DNA of 64,000 bases from Chitinophaga sp. GbtcB8 (lineage in GTDB: Bacteria > Bacteroidota > Bacteroidia > Chitinophagales > Chitinophagaceae). Positions 17,525-24,526 of this stretch are shown here, piece after piece. The translations under genes were made by a program, and so were the position numbers. The notes under the pieces are model-generated. The model was not told the origin of the DNA and ran no database searches. It worked only from the letters and a program-made list of their open reading frames with translations. The DNA is taken from contig NZ_JAGXJN010000017.1 in assembly GCF_019091455.1 (NCBI RefSeq), positions 62,001 to 126,000 on the forward strand. The letters are read 5' to 3'. Position 1 is the first letter of the stretch. Every line of letters begins with the position of its first letter.

Positions 17525-18808
17525 AAGTGAATCCAGCGGAACCGGTTTATCCTGCGGGCGCGACTGCTTTTGGTTGATGGTACCTAAGAGGCTCCATTTC
17601 CTGGTCATTTCTTTTGGTTCAGCAGCAGGTAGATCGTAACGGGTAAAGTCTATTACTTTTACAGGAGTATTCTTCTTCCAGTCTTTTAGTAATGCCAGGC
17701 GAAAATCTTTATTCATAAACCACCTTATCTCGTTATTCGCATCCGAACCGCCAATACCAGAGCCCCGTTCTACAAACCGGTAATTGAAATTATTACTTTT
17801 ATAATGTTTGCGCCATAACAATCCAAACTCACCCTGGGTAATTAATTTGGTATCCGGCCAGCGTTCTCTGATGGCAATTAACCAGTTTTTTAAGGTAACA
17901 GGATCATAAGGCAAACTCAGCTCCCAGCAATTGGTAACCCAGCCGAAACCATTGAGGGCAAAGCCACTATCAAAATGAATGGCTGTTGTGTGCATCATCT
18001 CCTTCAATCCTGTTTCGTTGCCATATTTGCCAATGGTTTCAATGGGGCCAACGCCCATACGGCTATTAAATCCCTCCTTAAAACCTTCCCTTCTGGCCGC
18101 AAGGAAATCAACCGACCAGCCATCTAAATTTACACAATCAATAAAATCGTTTTTGTTTTGCGCAGGTTTACAGAAATGTTCTTTTGAAGGATAAAAAGGA
18201 TAAACTACAGCTCCGTCACCATCCTGGTTATCAATACTGAACTGGCTCCATATATTCCCCTGGCACACATGGATCCCCTCCGTCTCCGCAAGATATTGTT
18301 GATTTTTTGCAGACATAAATCCTGCAACAATACTCAACGGACGATAACCGTTACCAACCATCTTCTCAATAATTTGTAATGCGTCGTGTACATCCTTGTT
18401 CACCTGCGCTGTGGTATTATAAGCATTGGCAAAATAAGCGCCGGGTATAAAAGTAACATCGTCGCCATATTTGTAATGGTATGCCACCACCAATTTTCTG
18501 ATTTCCCGGTAATTCGCAGTGGTATCGTTCAGCGCAAGCCAGCTGAATGACCATGTCATTTTTCCGCCCGGAAAGCCTTCGGCAAATGCGTTTCTAAATG
18601 CTATAACTCTTGCCGGTGTATGTAGCGCGCGTTCATCTTCACCGACGTTACGGTTTCTCGAAACCTCTATCTGGTTAACCCGGATAACGGTATTAAAGGT
18701 AAGAAAACGGTTACCCATCAAGGTTAATGCCTTATTACCCTGGGCTTCCGCATCCGAAAATAAAAACAGCAGCAGGAACGCCATTGGCAGTATAGTCTTA
18801 AAGTTCAT
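17462..18808 (-). CDS. Secreted protein of unknown function, DUF3863/DUF3864-like
   Basis: A 448-residue exported protein with a signal peptide (MNFKTILPMAFLLLFLFSDA to about residue 24). The chosen ATG at 18808 starts this signal; an upstream start would add 38 hydrophilic residues. The sequence has a TIM-barrel- or deacetylase-like feel, with DVTFIPGAYFANAYN, PLSIVAGFMSAKNQQYL and KLITQGEFGLLWRKHY, and resembles an uncharacterised Bacteroidota family (DUF3863/DUF3864) as far as I can recall; this assignment is uncertain. Its 3' end lies over the broken sigma gene. A -7-like box TCTATTTG is 30 bp upstream, so it carries its own promoter. Confidence 0.75.
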   Translation of the reverse strand: MNFKTILPMAFLLLFLFSDAEAQGNKALTLMGNRFLTFNTVIRVNQIEVSRNRNVGEDERALHTPARVIAFRNAFAEGFPGGKMTWSFSWLALNDTTANYREIRKLVVAYHYKYGDDVTFIPGAYFANAYNTTAQVNKDVHDALQIIEKMVGNGYRPLSIVAGFMSAKNQQYLAETEGIHVCQGNIWSQFSIDNQDGDGAVVYPFYPSKEHFCKPAQNKNDFIDCVNLDGWSVDFLAARREGFKEGFNSRMGVGPIETIGKYGNETGLKEMMHTTAIHFDSGFALNGFGWVTNCWELSLPYDPVTLKNWLIAIRERWPDTKLITQGEFGLLWRKHYKSNNFNYRFVERGSGIGGSDANNEIRWFMNKDFRLALLKDWKKNTPVKVIDFTRYDLPAAEPKEMTRKWSLLGTINQKQSRPQDKPVPLDSLSTKERVIIATRYKYLAGSQE

Positions 18809-18837
18809 ATATAGATAGTGTTTAGCAGCTTTATATT

Positions 18838-18845
18838 CAAATAGA
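18838..18845 (-). promoter_or_regulatory. Possible -7 box for the secreted protein gene
   Basis: Reads TCTATTTG on the minus strand, 7 of 8 matches to TAnnTTTG, 30 bp upstream of the ATG at 18808. Confidence 0.35.
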
Positions 18846-19065
18846 CAGGAAGGACCGGTGCATGGGGGTATTTTTTTTAAATTATTTCCTCCTTTGTTCC
18901 GCTTGCAGCGGCTGGTGGCCACAAACCCGGCTATGCGCCAGTCCTTTGAGAGAATGGTGCGGGAAAGGGAATATAAGTAACTGATACTGAAATAAAAACA
19001 TGAAGATTATACATGATAAATAATTTTTTTATCTTTATATCAACACATACTAATTTATCCATTCT

Positions 19066-19827
19066 ATGAAAAAGCTACTCGCCGGCCTGGCACTGTTCTA
19101 TTGCAATGCCGCCTTTTCTCAAAACATCACTGCCGCTGAAAAAAGGCTGGTGGATGCATTCAAGTCATTAAATCATTGGGTAAGTTTTAAAGATGCCAGC
19201 AACAAGGATTCCCTGCAGGAAGCCAACCGTTATTTCCGGGAAAGCCTGCTGGCCGTTACTTCCACTGATCCTGCTTCCTTAACATATGATTTTAAGGCGC
19301 TGGAACGGGAAGGATTAAAGATTGCCAGTTCTGAAGATAAAACGTTCCGCATTTACTCCTGGCCTTCCGGCGGCGGTACTGCGCGTTTTGGTAATATTTA
19401 TCAATACAAGATAGGTAATAAGGTAACGGCTGTGTTAAAAGAGGATGTTGCCGGTGCGCCCGGTTACTGGTACTCTGAAGTGTACCCGAAAAAAGCAGGT
19501 GGTAAAAATTATTATATTGGCATCAGCAACGCTACTTACTCTGAACATGATACTTACCAGGGCATCCGCATTTTTGCTACGGACCGCAATGGTTTGAACG
19601 ATACCCTGTCTATTATTAAAACAGATAAACAGCTGAGCCCTGAGCTGGGTTTTACCTACGATATTAATACCGTGGCAAAAAAACGCGGCAAACCGGTGGA
19701 CCTGATCGAGTATGATGATGAAACAGGTACACTTACTTTCCCTGATGTGGCGGAAGATGGTACGGTGAAGAATAAAAAGCTGAAGTACCGTTTTGTGGGC
19801 CGTTATTTTGTGAATGTGAAAGAGTAG
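19066..19827 (+). CDS. Exported protein of unknown function
   Basis: I do not recognise this 253-residue protein. It begins with a clear signal peptide (MKKLLAGLALFYCNAAFSQ, cleavage about residue 18/19) without a lipobox, so it is likely periplasmic or secreted. The mature part is beta-rich with FRIYSWPSGGGTARFGNIYQ and a repeated acidic pattern near the C-terminus (IEYDDETGTLTFPD). It is convergent with the TIGR03915-type gene, stop codons 1 bp apart. Confidence 0.78.
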   Translation: MKKLLAGLALFYCNAAFSQNITAAEKRLVDAFKSLNHWVSFKDASNKDSLQEANRYFRESLLAVTSTDPASLTYDFKALEREGLKIASSEDKTFRIYSWPSGGGTARFGNIYQYKIGNKVTAVLKEDVAGAPGYWYSEVYPKKAGGKNYYIGISNATYSEHDTYQGIRIFATDRNGLNDTLSIIKTDKQLSPELGFTYDINTVAKKRGKPVDLIEYDDETGTLTFPDVAEDGTVKNKKLKYRFVGRYFVNVKE

Positions 19828-19828
19828 C

Positions 19829-20596
19829 TTAGCCCGGCAGCTTTTCCGTTAAATACTTCCAGTACCGGCGCGGCATATGCTGAATATGCAATTTCATATT
19901 CCTGCGGGCCTGAATGTTGGTGCTGCCAAAATAAGTTCTCCATAAAGATTGGTAAAGGTCTTCCTGCTCATCATGCAAGGTACGCAGGGAGGCCTTGTCA
20001 TTTAAGGTAGCTGCAAAATCAATGGTTACTTCTGTTACGCTGTGCAGATCGTAATACAATCCATACTTACGCCGGGTATCGTAAATAAGCCAGCGCTGGT
20101 CGGCATAGCGGTCTTCAAAATGTTTACGGATCAGGGGCAGCACATTAAAATCCGGTTCAACCGTGGCATAGAACAGCCCATCTTTTGTTTTCAGGAAACG
20201 GATAAAGGCTTCCATGCGGTGTTTTTCCCTGCCCATCTTACGCACTACCTGCCGGATCCACAATACATCCGGGTGGCTGTAATCTGTTTCAACGGACTGC
20301 GCGGCCTGCAGGGCATATTGGATATAGCGGAACAGCACATTCTCCATGCCTGGCTGTTCTGACAGGAGCACCCGGTAAATGTCTGCAAACGCATCTGCAG
20401 ATAATTTTGCTTCCAGCTTTTTAATAACGCGTGTGGCTTTGGCAATATCCGTATGCACGGTATGCCGGCCGCCAAACAGGCTCACGTGGGCTGCGCCCTG
20501 CTGCTGAATATCCGGATCTTTTATTTTGTATTCGTAGATCTCGAATACCGCGGTAAAAAAGCCTTCAAAGCTGCTGTCGTATACCACGGTTTGCAT
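19829..20596 (-). CDS. TIGR03915-type putative DNA metabolism protein
   Basis: The 255-residue protein matches the family annotated as TIGR03915 (DUF4130), whose members are nearly always encoded beside a TIGR03916 radical SAM protein, as here. Visible features are the N-terminal VVYDSSFEGFFTAVFEIYE, HPDVLWIRQVVRKMGREKHRM, MEAFIRFLKTKDGLFYATVE and the DRYADQRWLIYDTRRKYGLY block. The reaction is unknown; a DNA repair or modification role is proposed from the partner's HhH domain. It starts 2 bp after the partner's stop, so translation is probably coupled. Confidence 0.88.
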   Translation of the reverse strand: MQTVVYDSSFEGFFTAVFEIYEYKIKDPDIQQQGAAHVSLFGGRHTVHTDIAKATRVIKKLEAKLSADAFADIYRVLLSEQPGMENVLFRYIQYALQAAQSVETDYSHPDVLWIRQVVRKMGREKHRMEAFIRFLKTKDGLFYATVEPDFNVLPLIRKHFEDRYADQRWLIYDTRRKYGLYYDLHSVTEVTIDFAATLNDKASLRTLHDEQEDLYQSLWRTYFGSTNIQARRNMKLHIQHMPRRYWKYLTEKLPG

Positions 20597-20598
20597 GG

Positions 20599-21849
20599 CT
20601 AAAACAATTTCAGCTGCGGTGAAAAATTGGGTTTGTATTTGCTGCTGCCTTCATTTAAAATAAATTCTTTGATCTGCATGGGCTGGTAATCTTTCAGCAC
20701 CGGTGCATCGCTGGTGGTAATAAAATATTTAGCGCGGTTCACGGCAATGCCTATCTTCTGTAAATGATGCATGCCCAGGCGGCTGAATTTACGGGCTTCA
20801 CAGATCTTGCGGGCAGATTGTAAACCGATGCCCGGGATGCGCATAATAAGCATGTAATCTGCCTTATTAATATCAACCGGGAATAATTGCAGGTTGCGCA
20901 AAGCCCAGCTGAGCTTGGGATCTATCTGTGCATCCAGCAGGGGCTCCTGCGGGGATACAATTTCATCTACCCGGAAGTGGTAGAACCGCATCAGCCAGTC
21001 GGCCTGGTACAAACGGTTCTCGCGGATAAAGGGCACGGGCGTACCCATGGCAGGCAGGCGGTTATCATTACTTACCGGTACGTAACCGGAATAATACACG
21101 CGTTTTAAATGTATTTTCTGATAGAAAAAGTGCGACATGTACAGGATCTGCAGATCTGTTTCCGGCGTGGCGCCAATGACCATTTGCGTGCTTTGCCCGG
21201 CAGGGGCCAGGGTAGGGGCTTTTTTGAAAAGCTTTTTTTCTTCCTGGTTCTGGGTCAGCGCTTTGTCAATGTAACGCATGGGCTTCAGCATGTCGTTACG
21301 GTTCTTATCCGGCGCTAACAGCCGAAGGCTTTCCTTGGTAGGCATTTCCACGTTCACGCTCAGCCGGTCGGCATACAAGGCGGCTTCCTGCATCAGCTCA
21401 TCGCTGGCGCCGGGAATGGTTTTCAGGTGAATGTAACCATTGAACTGATGTTCTGTGCGCAGCTTTTTAGCTACCAGCACCAGGCGCTCCATGGTATAAT
21501 CCGCGTTTTTGAAAATGCCGGAGCTCAGGAACAGGCCTTCAATATAATTACGGCGGTAAAAATTCATGGTAAGGTCCACCACTTCCTGCACGGTAAAAGC
21601 GGCCCGTTTAATATCATTACTTTTACGGCTGATGCAATAGGCGCAATCGTAAATACAGAAATTGGTAAGCAGTATTTTCAGGAGGCTTACACATCGCCCG
21701 TCCTCTGTGTAGGCATGGCAGATACCGTTGGAGGCATTGCCCAGCCCTTTGTTCTCATTCTTGCGGTCGCTGCCGCTGCTGGCGCAGCTCACATCATACT
21801 TGGCCGCATCTGACAATATGGTTAGCTTCTCACTGATCCGCTCGCTCAT
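20599..21849 (-). CDS. TIGR03916-type putative DNA repair/modification radical SAM protein
   Basis: This 416-residue protein has the radical SAM cluster motif C-x3-C-x2-C (NFCIYDCAYC), preceded by GICHAYTEDGRCVSLLK and followed by FLSSGIF, all typical of this family. A helix-hairpin-helix segment lies near the C-terminus (LIMRIPGIGLQSARKICEAR), implying DNA contact. The start is ATG 21849 (MSERISEKLTIL), since the family begins there; a TTG at 21882 would add 11 residues. It leads an operon with the TIGR03915 protein. A full TAnnTTTG box is 45 bp upstream. Confidence 0.9.
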   Translation of the reverse strand: MSERISEKLTILSDAAKYDVSCASSGSDRKNENKGLGNASNGICHAYTEDGRCVSLLKILLTNFCIYDCAYCISRKSNDIKRAAFTVQEVVDLTMNFYRRNYIEGLFLSSGIFKNADYTMERLVLVAKKLRTEHQFNGYIHLKTIPGASDELMQEAALYADRLSVNVEMPTKESLRLLAPDKNRNDMLKPMRYIDKALTQNQEEKKLFKKAPTLAPAGQSTQMVIGATPETDLQILYMSHFFYQKIHLKRVYYSGYVPVSNDNRLPAMGTPVPFIRENRLYQADWLMRFYHFRVDEIVSPQEPLLDAQIDPKLSWALRNLQLFPVDINKADYMLIMRIPGIGLQSARKICEARKFSRLGMHHLQKIGIAVNRAKYFITTSDAPVLKDYQPMQIKEFILNEGSSKYKPNFSPQLKLF

Positions 21850-21893
21850 GGTACACTTATTTAATGGGGATGGCACTCTCAAACATCCCTCTT

Positions 21894-21901
21894 CAAATAT
21901 A
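21894..21901 (-). promoter_or_regulatory. -7 promoter box for the radical SAM operon
   Basis: Reads TATATTTG on the minus strand, a full match to TAnnTTTG, with a T-rich stretch at the -33 distance, 45 bp before the ATG at 21849. Confidence 0.55.
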
Positions 21902-21993
21902 GTGTAAATGCTAAAAAAATTAGTATTTTATTTATTGTTTTGCTAACCATTTTTTCAACACTCTGCCACAGAAACAATAGCTTTGAACCGGAA

Positions 21994-22410
21994 ATGAATA
22001 CAGATATGGATGTACACGCTCCCTTTATACAGCGTTGCCTGGAGCTGGCTGCAAGGGCTGCTGCGGAAGGTGAGAGCCCGGTGGGCAGCATTATTGTGAA
22101 GGATGGGATGATACTGGGCGAAGCTTATGAAAAAAGCAAACAGCTGAAAGATATAACCCGGCATGCAGAGGTACTGGCTGTGCTGGATGCCCTGCAGCGG
22201 CATGGCAGCTGCGCGGGCGCTACCTTATACAGCAACGTAGAGCCCTGCGCGTTATGTGCCTATGTGATCCGCCATCACCGTATAAGCCGGGTAGTGTTTA
22301 CCCAAACATGCGGGCAGCTGGGCGGTACGGCGCGTTTTGATGTGCTAACGGCTAATGATATTACGGCCTGGGCGCCACCGCCGGAAGTGATCGTGTATCC
22401 TGCACCGTAG
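21994..22410 (+). CDS. Nucleoside/cytidine deaminase-family protein
   Basis: The enzyme family hydrolytically deaminates cytosine, guanine or adenosine bases, with zinc held by His and two Cys. The zinc motif HAEVLAVL and the later EPCALCAY (C-x2-C) are both present, with Glu of HAE as proton shuttle. The start is taken as ATG 21994; a TTG at 21940 would add 18 residues with no family match. Length 138 fits single-domain deaminases. Whether it acts on guanine, cytosine or tRNA adenosine is not visible. It is divergent from the radical SAM operon. Confidence 0.87.
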   Translation: MNTDMDVHAPFIQRCLELAARAAAEGESPVGSIIVKDGMILGEAYEKSKQLKDITRHAEVLAVLDALQRHGSCAGATLYSNVEPCALCAYVIRHHRISRVVFTQTCGQLGGTARFDVLTANDITAWAPPPEVIVYPAP

Positions 22411-22588
22411 TTTACTTAAACCAATAACCTACCGGATTTTTATTGCCCCGTGTAGTGGCTTTCAGCTATCTGCCTTCCCGTTTATAGGTGCTCTTTTCAG
22501 GGAAATAAAACTACCATCGCAACATATTTCTTATTATTTTAGTAAGTATACCTATACAACAGTACTAAACCATCAACCAAAACTGCTT

Positions 22589-23476
22589 ATGAAAACTACC
22601 CCCGGCAAAGCAGCCACGCGGAAAAATATTGCTACCTACCTGGTGCTTACCACTCTTTTTTGTTTGCCCATTTATTATTTGTGCGCCCGTAAGGGCAGCC
22701 TTAGCGGAGGATACTCCCCCGCGGGATATGCCTTAATGGTGATGTGGTGCCCCGGGCTGGCGGGCCTGCTTACCTGCCGGCTAAGAGGCATTCCCATTGC
22801 TTCCCTGGGCTGGAAATGGGGGCAAACCAAATACCAGCTGTGGTCTTACGCTGTGCCCATTTTATATGCATTGGCTACATACCTGGTGATCTGGATCAGT
22901 GGTAAAGGCGGTTTTTACGACCATGAGTTTGTGGCTAAGATAGAACAGGGCTTTGGCCTTACTTTGCCGGATGGCGTAACGATCTTTTTATTTGCACTAC
23001 TGGCAGGCACCTTTGGCATGGCCCGTTCTTTAAGCTCCGCTTTGGGCGAGGAAATTGGCTGGCGTGGTTTCCTGACGCCGCAGCTGGCAAAGATCAATTC
23101 CTATACCGGTACTTCTTTGTGGATGGGATTGATCTGGGCTTTATACCATTACCCCTTACTGTTATTTTCCGATTATAATTCAGGCGGGCCGAAATGGTTA
23201 GCCCTGGTATGTTTTACGGTGATGGTAGTATCTTCCTGTTTCATTTTTACCTGGATGCGGTTAAAGTCCGGCAGCCTGTGGACCGGCGCTATTTTGCATG
23301 CCAGCCATAATCTTTTTATACAGGTTATTTTTACGCCGCTCACCGTGGATACCGGCAACACCAGCTTTTATATAGATGAATTTGGGATAGGCCTGCCCAT
23401 TGCCACTGTGATCACCGCGTATATCTTCTGGCGTAAGCGGAAAGAGCTGCCGGCGCCGGAGGAAGCAAATACTTAA
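22589..23476 (+). CDS. CPBP-family intramembrane metalloprotease
   Basis: This 295-residue protein has about seven to eight hydrophobic segments and the three motifs of the CPBP/CAAX-prenyl-protease-2 (Abi) family: EEIGWRG (about 152-158), the H in WALYHYPLL, and HASHNLF near the C-terminus. These residues form the glutamate-based membrane active site. Members process lipid-modified or membrane peptides, and some serve in bacteriocin self-immunity; the substrate here is unknown. It is not in an operon with a bacteriocin. Confidence 0.9.
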   Translation: MKTTPGKAATRKNIATYLVLTTLFCLPIYYLCARKGSLSGGYSPAGYALMVMWCPGLAGLLTCRLRGIPIASLGWKWGQTKYQLWSYAVPILYALATYLVIWISGKGGFYDHEFVAKIEQGFGLTLPDGVTIFLFALLAGTFGMARSLSSALGEEIGWRGFLTPQLAKINSYTGTSLWMGLIWALYHYPLLLFSDYNSGGPKWLALVCFTVMVVSSCFIFTWMRLKSGSLWTGAILHASHNLFIQVIFTPLTVDTGNTSFYIDEFGIGLPIATVITAYIFWRKRKELPAPEEANT

Positions 23477-23507
23477 CTTAACACCATTTTATAAGCGTTG
23501 CCGGTAC

Positions 23508-23515
23508 TAATTTTG
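23508..23515 (+). promoter_or_regulatory. -7 promoter box for the SDR gene
   Basis: TAATTTTG is a full TAnnTTTG match 34 bp before the ATG at 23549, with ATTTT about 20 bp upstream of it. Confidence 0.5.
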
Positions 23516-23548
23516 TCCTGTCAAAATCATTAAAACAAACATTACTAT

Positions 23549-24313
23549 ATGACACAGACAAATAAAATAGCGCTGGTAACCGGTGGCAGCCGTGGTTTAG
23601 GTAAGGATATGGCCCTGAGCCTGGCACAAAAAGGACATCATGTAATTATTACCTATAACAGCCAGCAGGGCGCTGCACAGGAAGTAATAAAAGCTATTGA
23701 GCAGCTGGGCGTAAAAGCCGCTGCCCTGCAGCTGAACACCGGCGATGTAAAAAGCTTTGATAAGTTCCTGAACGATCTTAAAGGTATACTGAAAAACAGC
23801 TTTAACACAGACCGGTTCCATTACCTGGTGAACAACGCAGGCACCGGTATTCACCAATCCTTTGCAGATACTACTGAAGCGCAGTTTGATGAGCTGCTGA
23901 ACATACACTTCAAAGGCGTATTCTTTCTTACACAAAAAGCATTGCCCGTTATAGCAGATGGCGGGGCTATTGTAAATGTATCAACCGGCCTGGCCCGTTT
24001 TAGTACACCCGGTTATTCAGCCTATGCAGCTATGAAAGGCGGCATTGAAGTGCTTACCCGTTACCTGGCCAAAGAGCTGGGCGCAAGAGGCATACGCGCT
24101 AACATCATTGCACCGGGCGCTATTGAAACGGATTTTGCCGGTGGCACTGTGCGCGACAATGCACAGGTGAATACTGCAATTGCTTCACAAACTGCATTGG
24201 GCAGGGTAGGCTTGCCGGAAGATATTGGCAGCGTGGTTGCCTTCCTGTGCAGCGATGATGCCCGTTGGGTAACTGCCCAGCGCCTGGAAGCCTCTGGGGG
24301 CATGTTCCTGTAA
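23549..24313 (+). CDS. Short-chain dehydrogenase/reductase
   Basis: A 254-residue NAD(P)-dependent oxidoreductase of the classical SDR family. The cofactor motif TGGSRGLG is at residues 12-19, the NNAG motif at about 94-97, the catalytic Ser in VNVSTGLARF, and the Y-x3-K pair in YSAYAAMKGG. The sequence after the active site (IRANIIAPGAIETDF) and the C-terminal RLEASGGMFL are typical. The substrate cannot be predicted. A terminator follows at 24331. Confidence 0.93.
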   Translation: MTQTNKIALVTGGSRGLGKDMALSLAQKGHHVIITYNSQQGAAQEVIKAIEQLGVKAAALQLNTGDVKSFDKFLNDLKGILKNSFNTDRFHYLVNNAGTGIHQSFADTTEAQFDELLNIHFKGVFFLTQKALPVIADGGAIVNVSTGLARFSTPGYSAYAAMKGGIEVLTRYLAKELGARGIRANIIAPGAIETDFAGGTVRDNAQVNTAIASQTALGRVGLPEDIGSVVAFLCSDDARWVTAQRLEASGGMFL

Positions 24314-24330
24314 TTACTTTTTTTCTATAA

Positions 24331-24368
24331 AGGGCCTGGCTGGTTGTAAGACCGGTCAGGCCTTTTTT
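24331..24368 (+). terminator. Rho-independent terminator of the SDR gene
   Basis: The arms AGGGCCTG and CAGGCCTT pair, and six T follow the right arm, 17 bp after the SDR stop. Confidence 0.8.
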
Positions 24369-24483
24369 ATACCTGGAACAGGAGCCAAATGAGTAATGGC
24401 AGGCTATAATCCTGGTTCATTTTTTCCCTTTCGCGTAAATAATTTTCCGGATCGGACAATAAAAAACCACCCTCCTGAGCCAT

Positions 24484-24526
24484 CTTGCGCCAGCATTTTA
24501 AACAAATATTTGGGGTATGGCGCAAG
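24484..24526 (+). promoter_or_regulatory. Inverted repeat overlapping the start codon of the TonB receptor
   Basis: CTTGCGCCA (24484-24492) and TGGCGCAAG (24518-24526) form a perfect 9-bp, GC-rich inverted repeat with a 25-nt loop. The right arm begins inside the ATG at 24517. In the mRNA this stem would bury the start codon and so could reduce or regulate translation. The regulator, if any, is unknown. Confidence 0.5.

Noticed and set aside
18900..18980. Short plus-strand frame ending at TAA 18978-18980, as the C-terminal part of the split sigma gene
   Set aside because: The residues (RLVATNPAMRQSFERMVRE) do not resemble sigma region 4 or the C-terminus of the intact sigma at 38533, so the frame cannot be assigned. 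It is mentioned only as context.
22411..22588. Promoter or small RNA in the gap before the CPBP protease gene
   Set aside because: No TAnnTTTG box, hairpin or conserved RNA motif was recognised.
24314..24516. Fur box upstream of the siderophore-type receptor
   Set aside because: I found no 19-bp GATAATGATAATCATTATC-like site.
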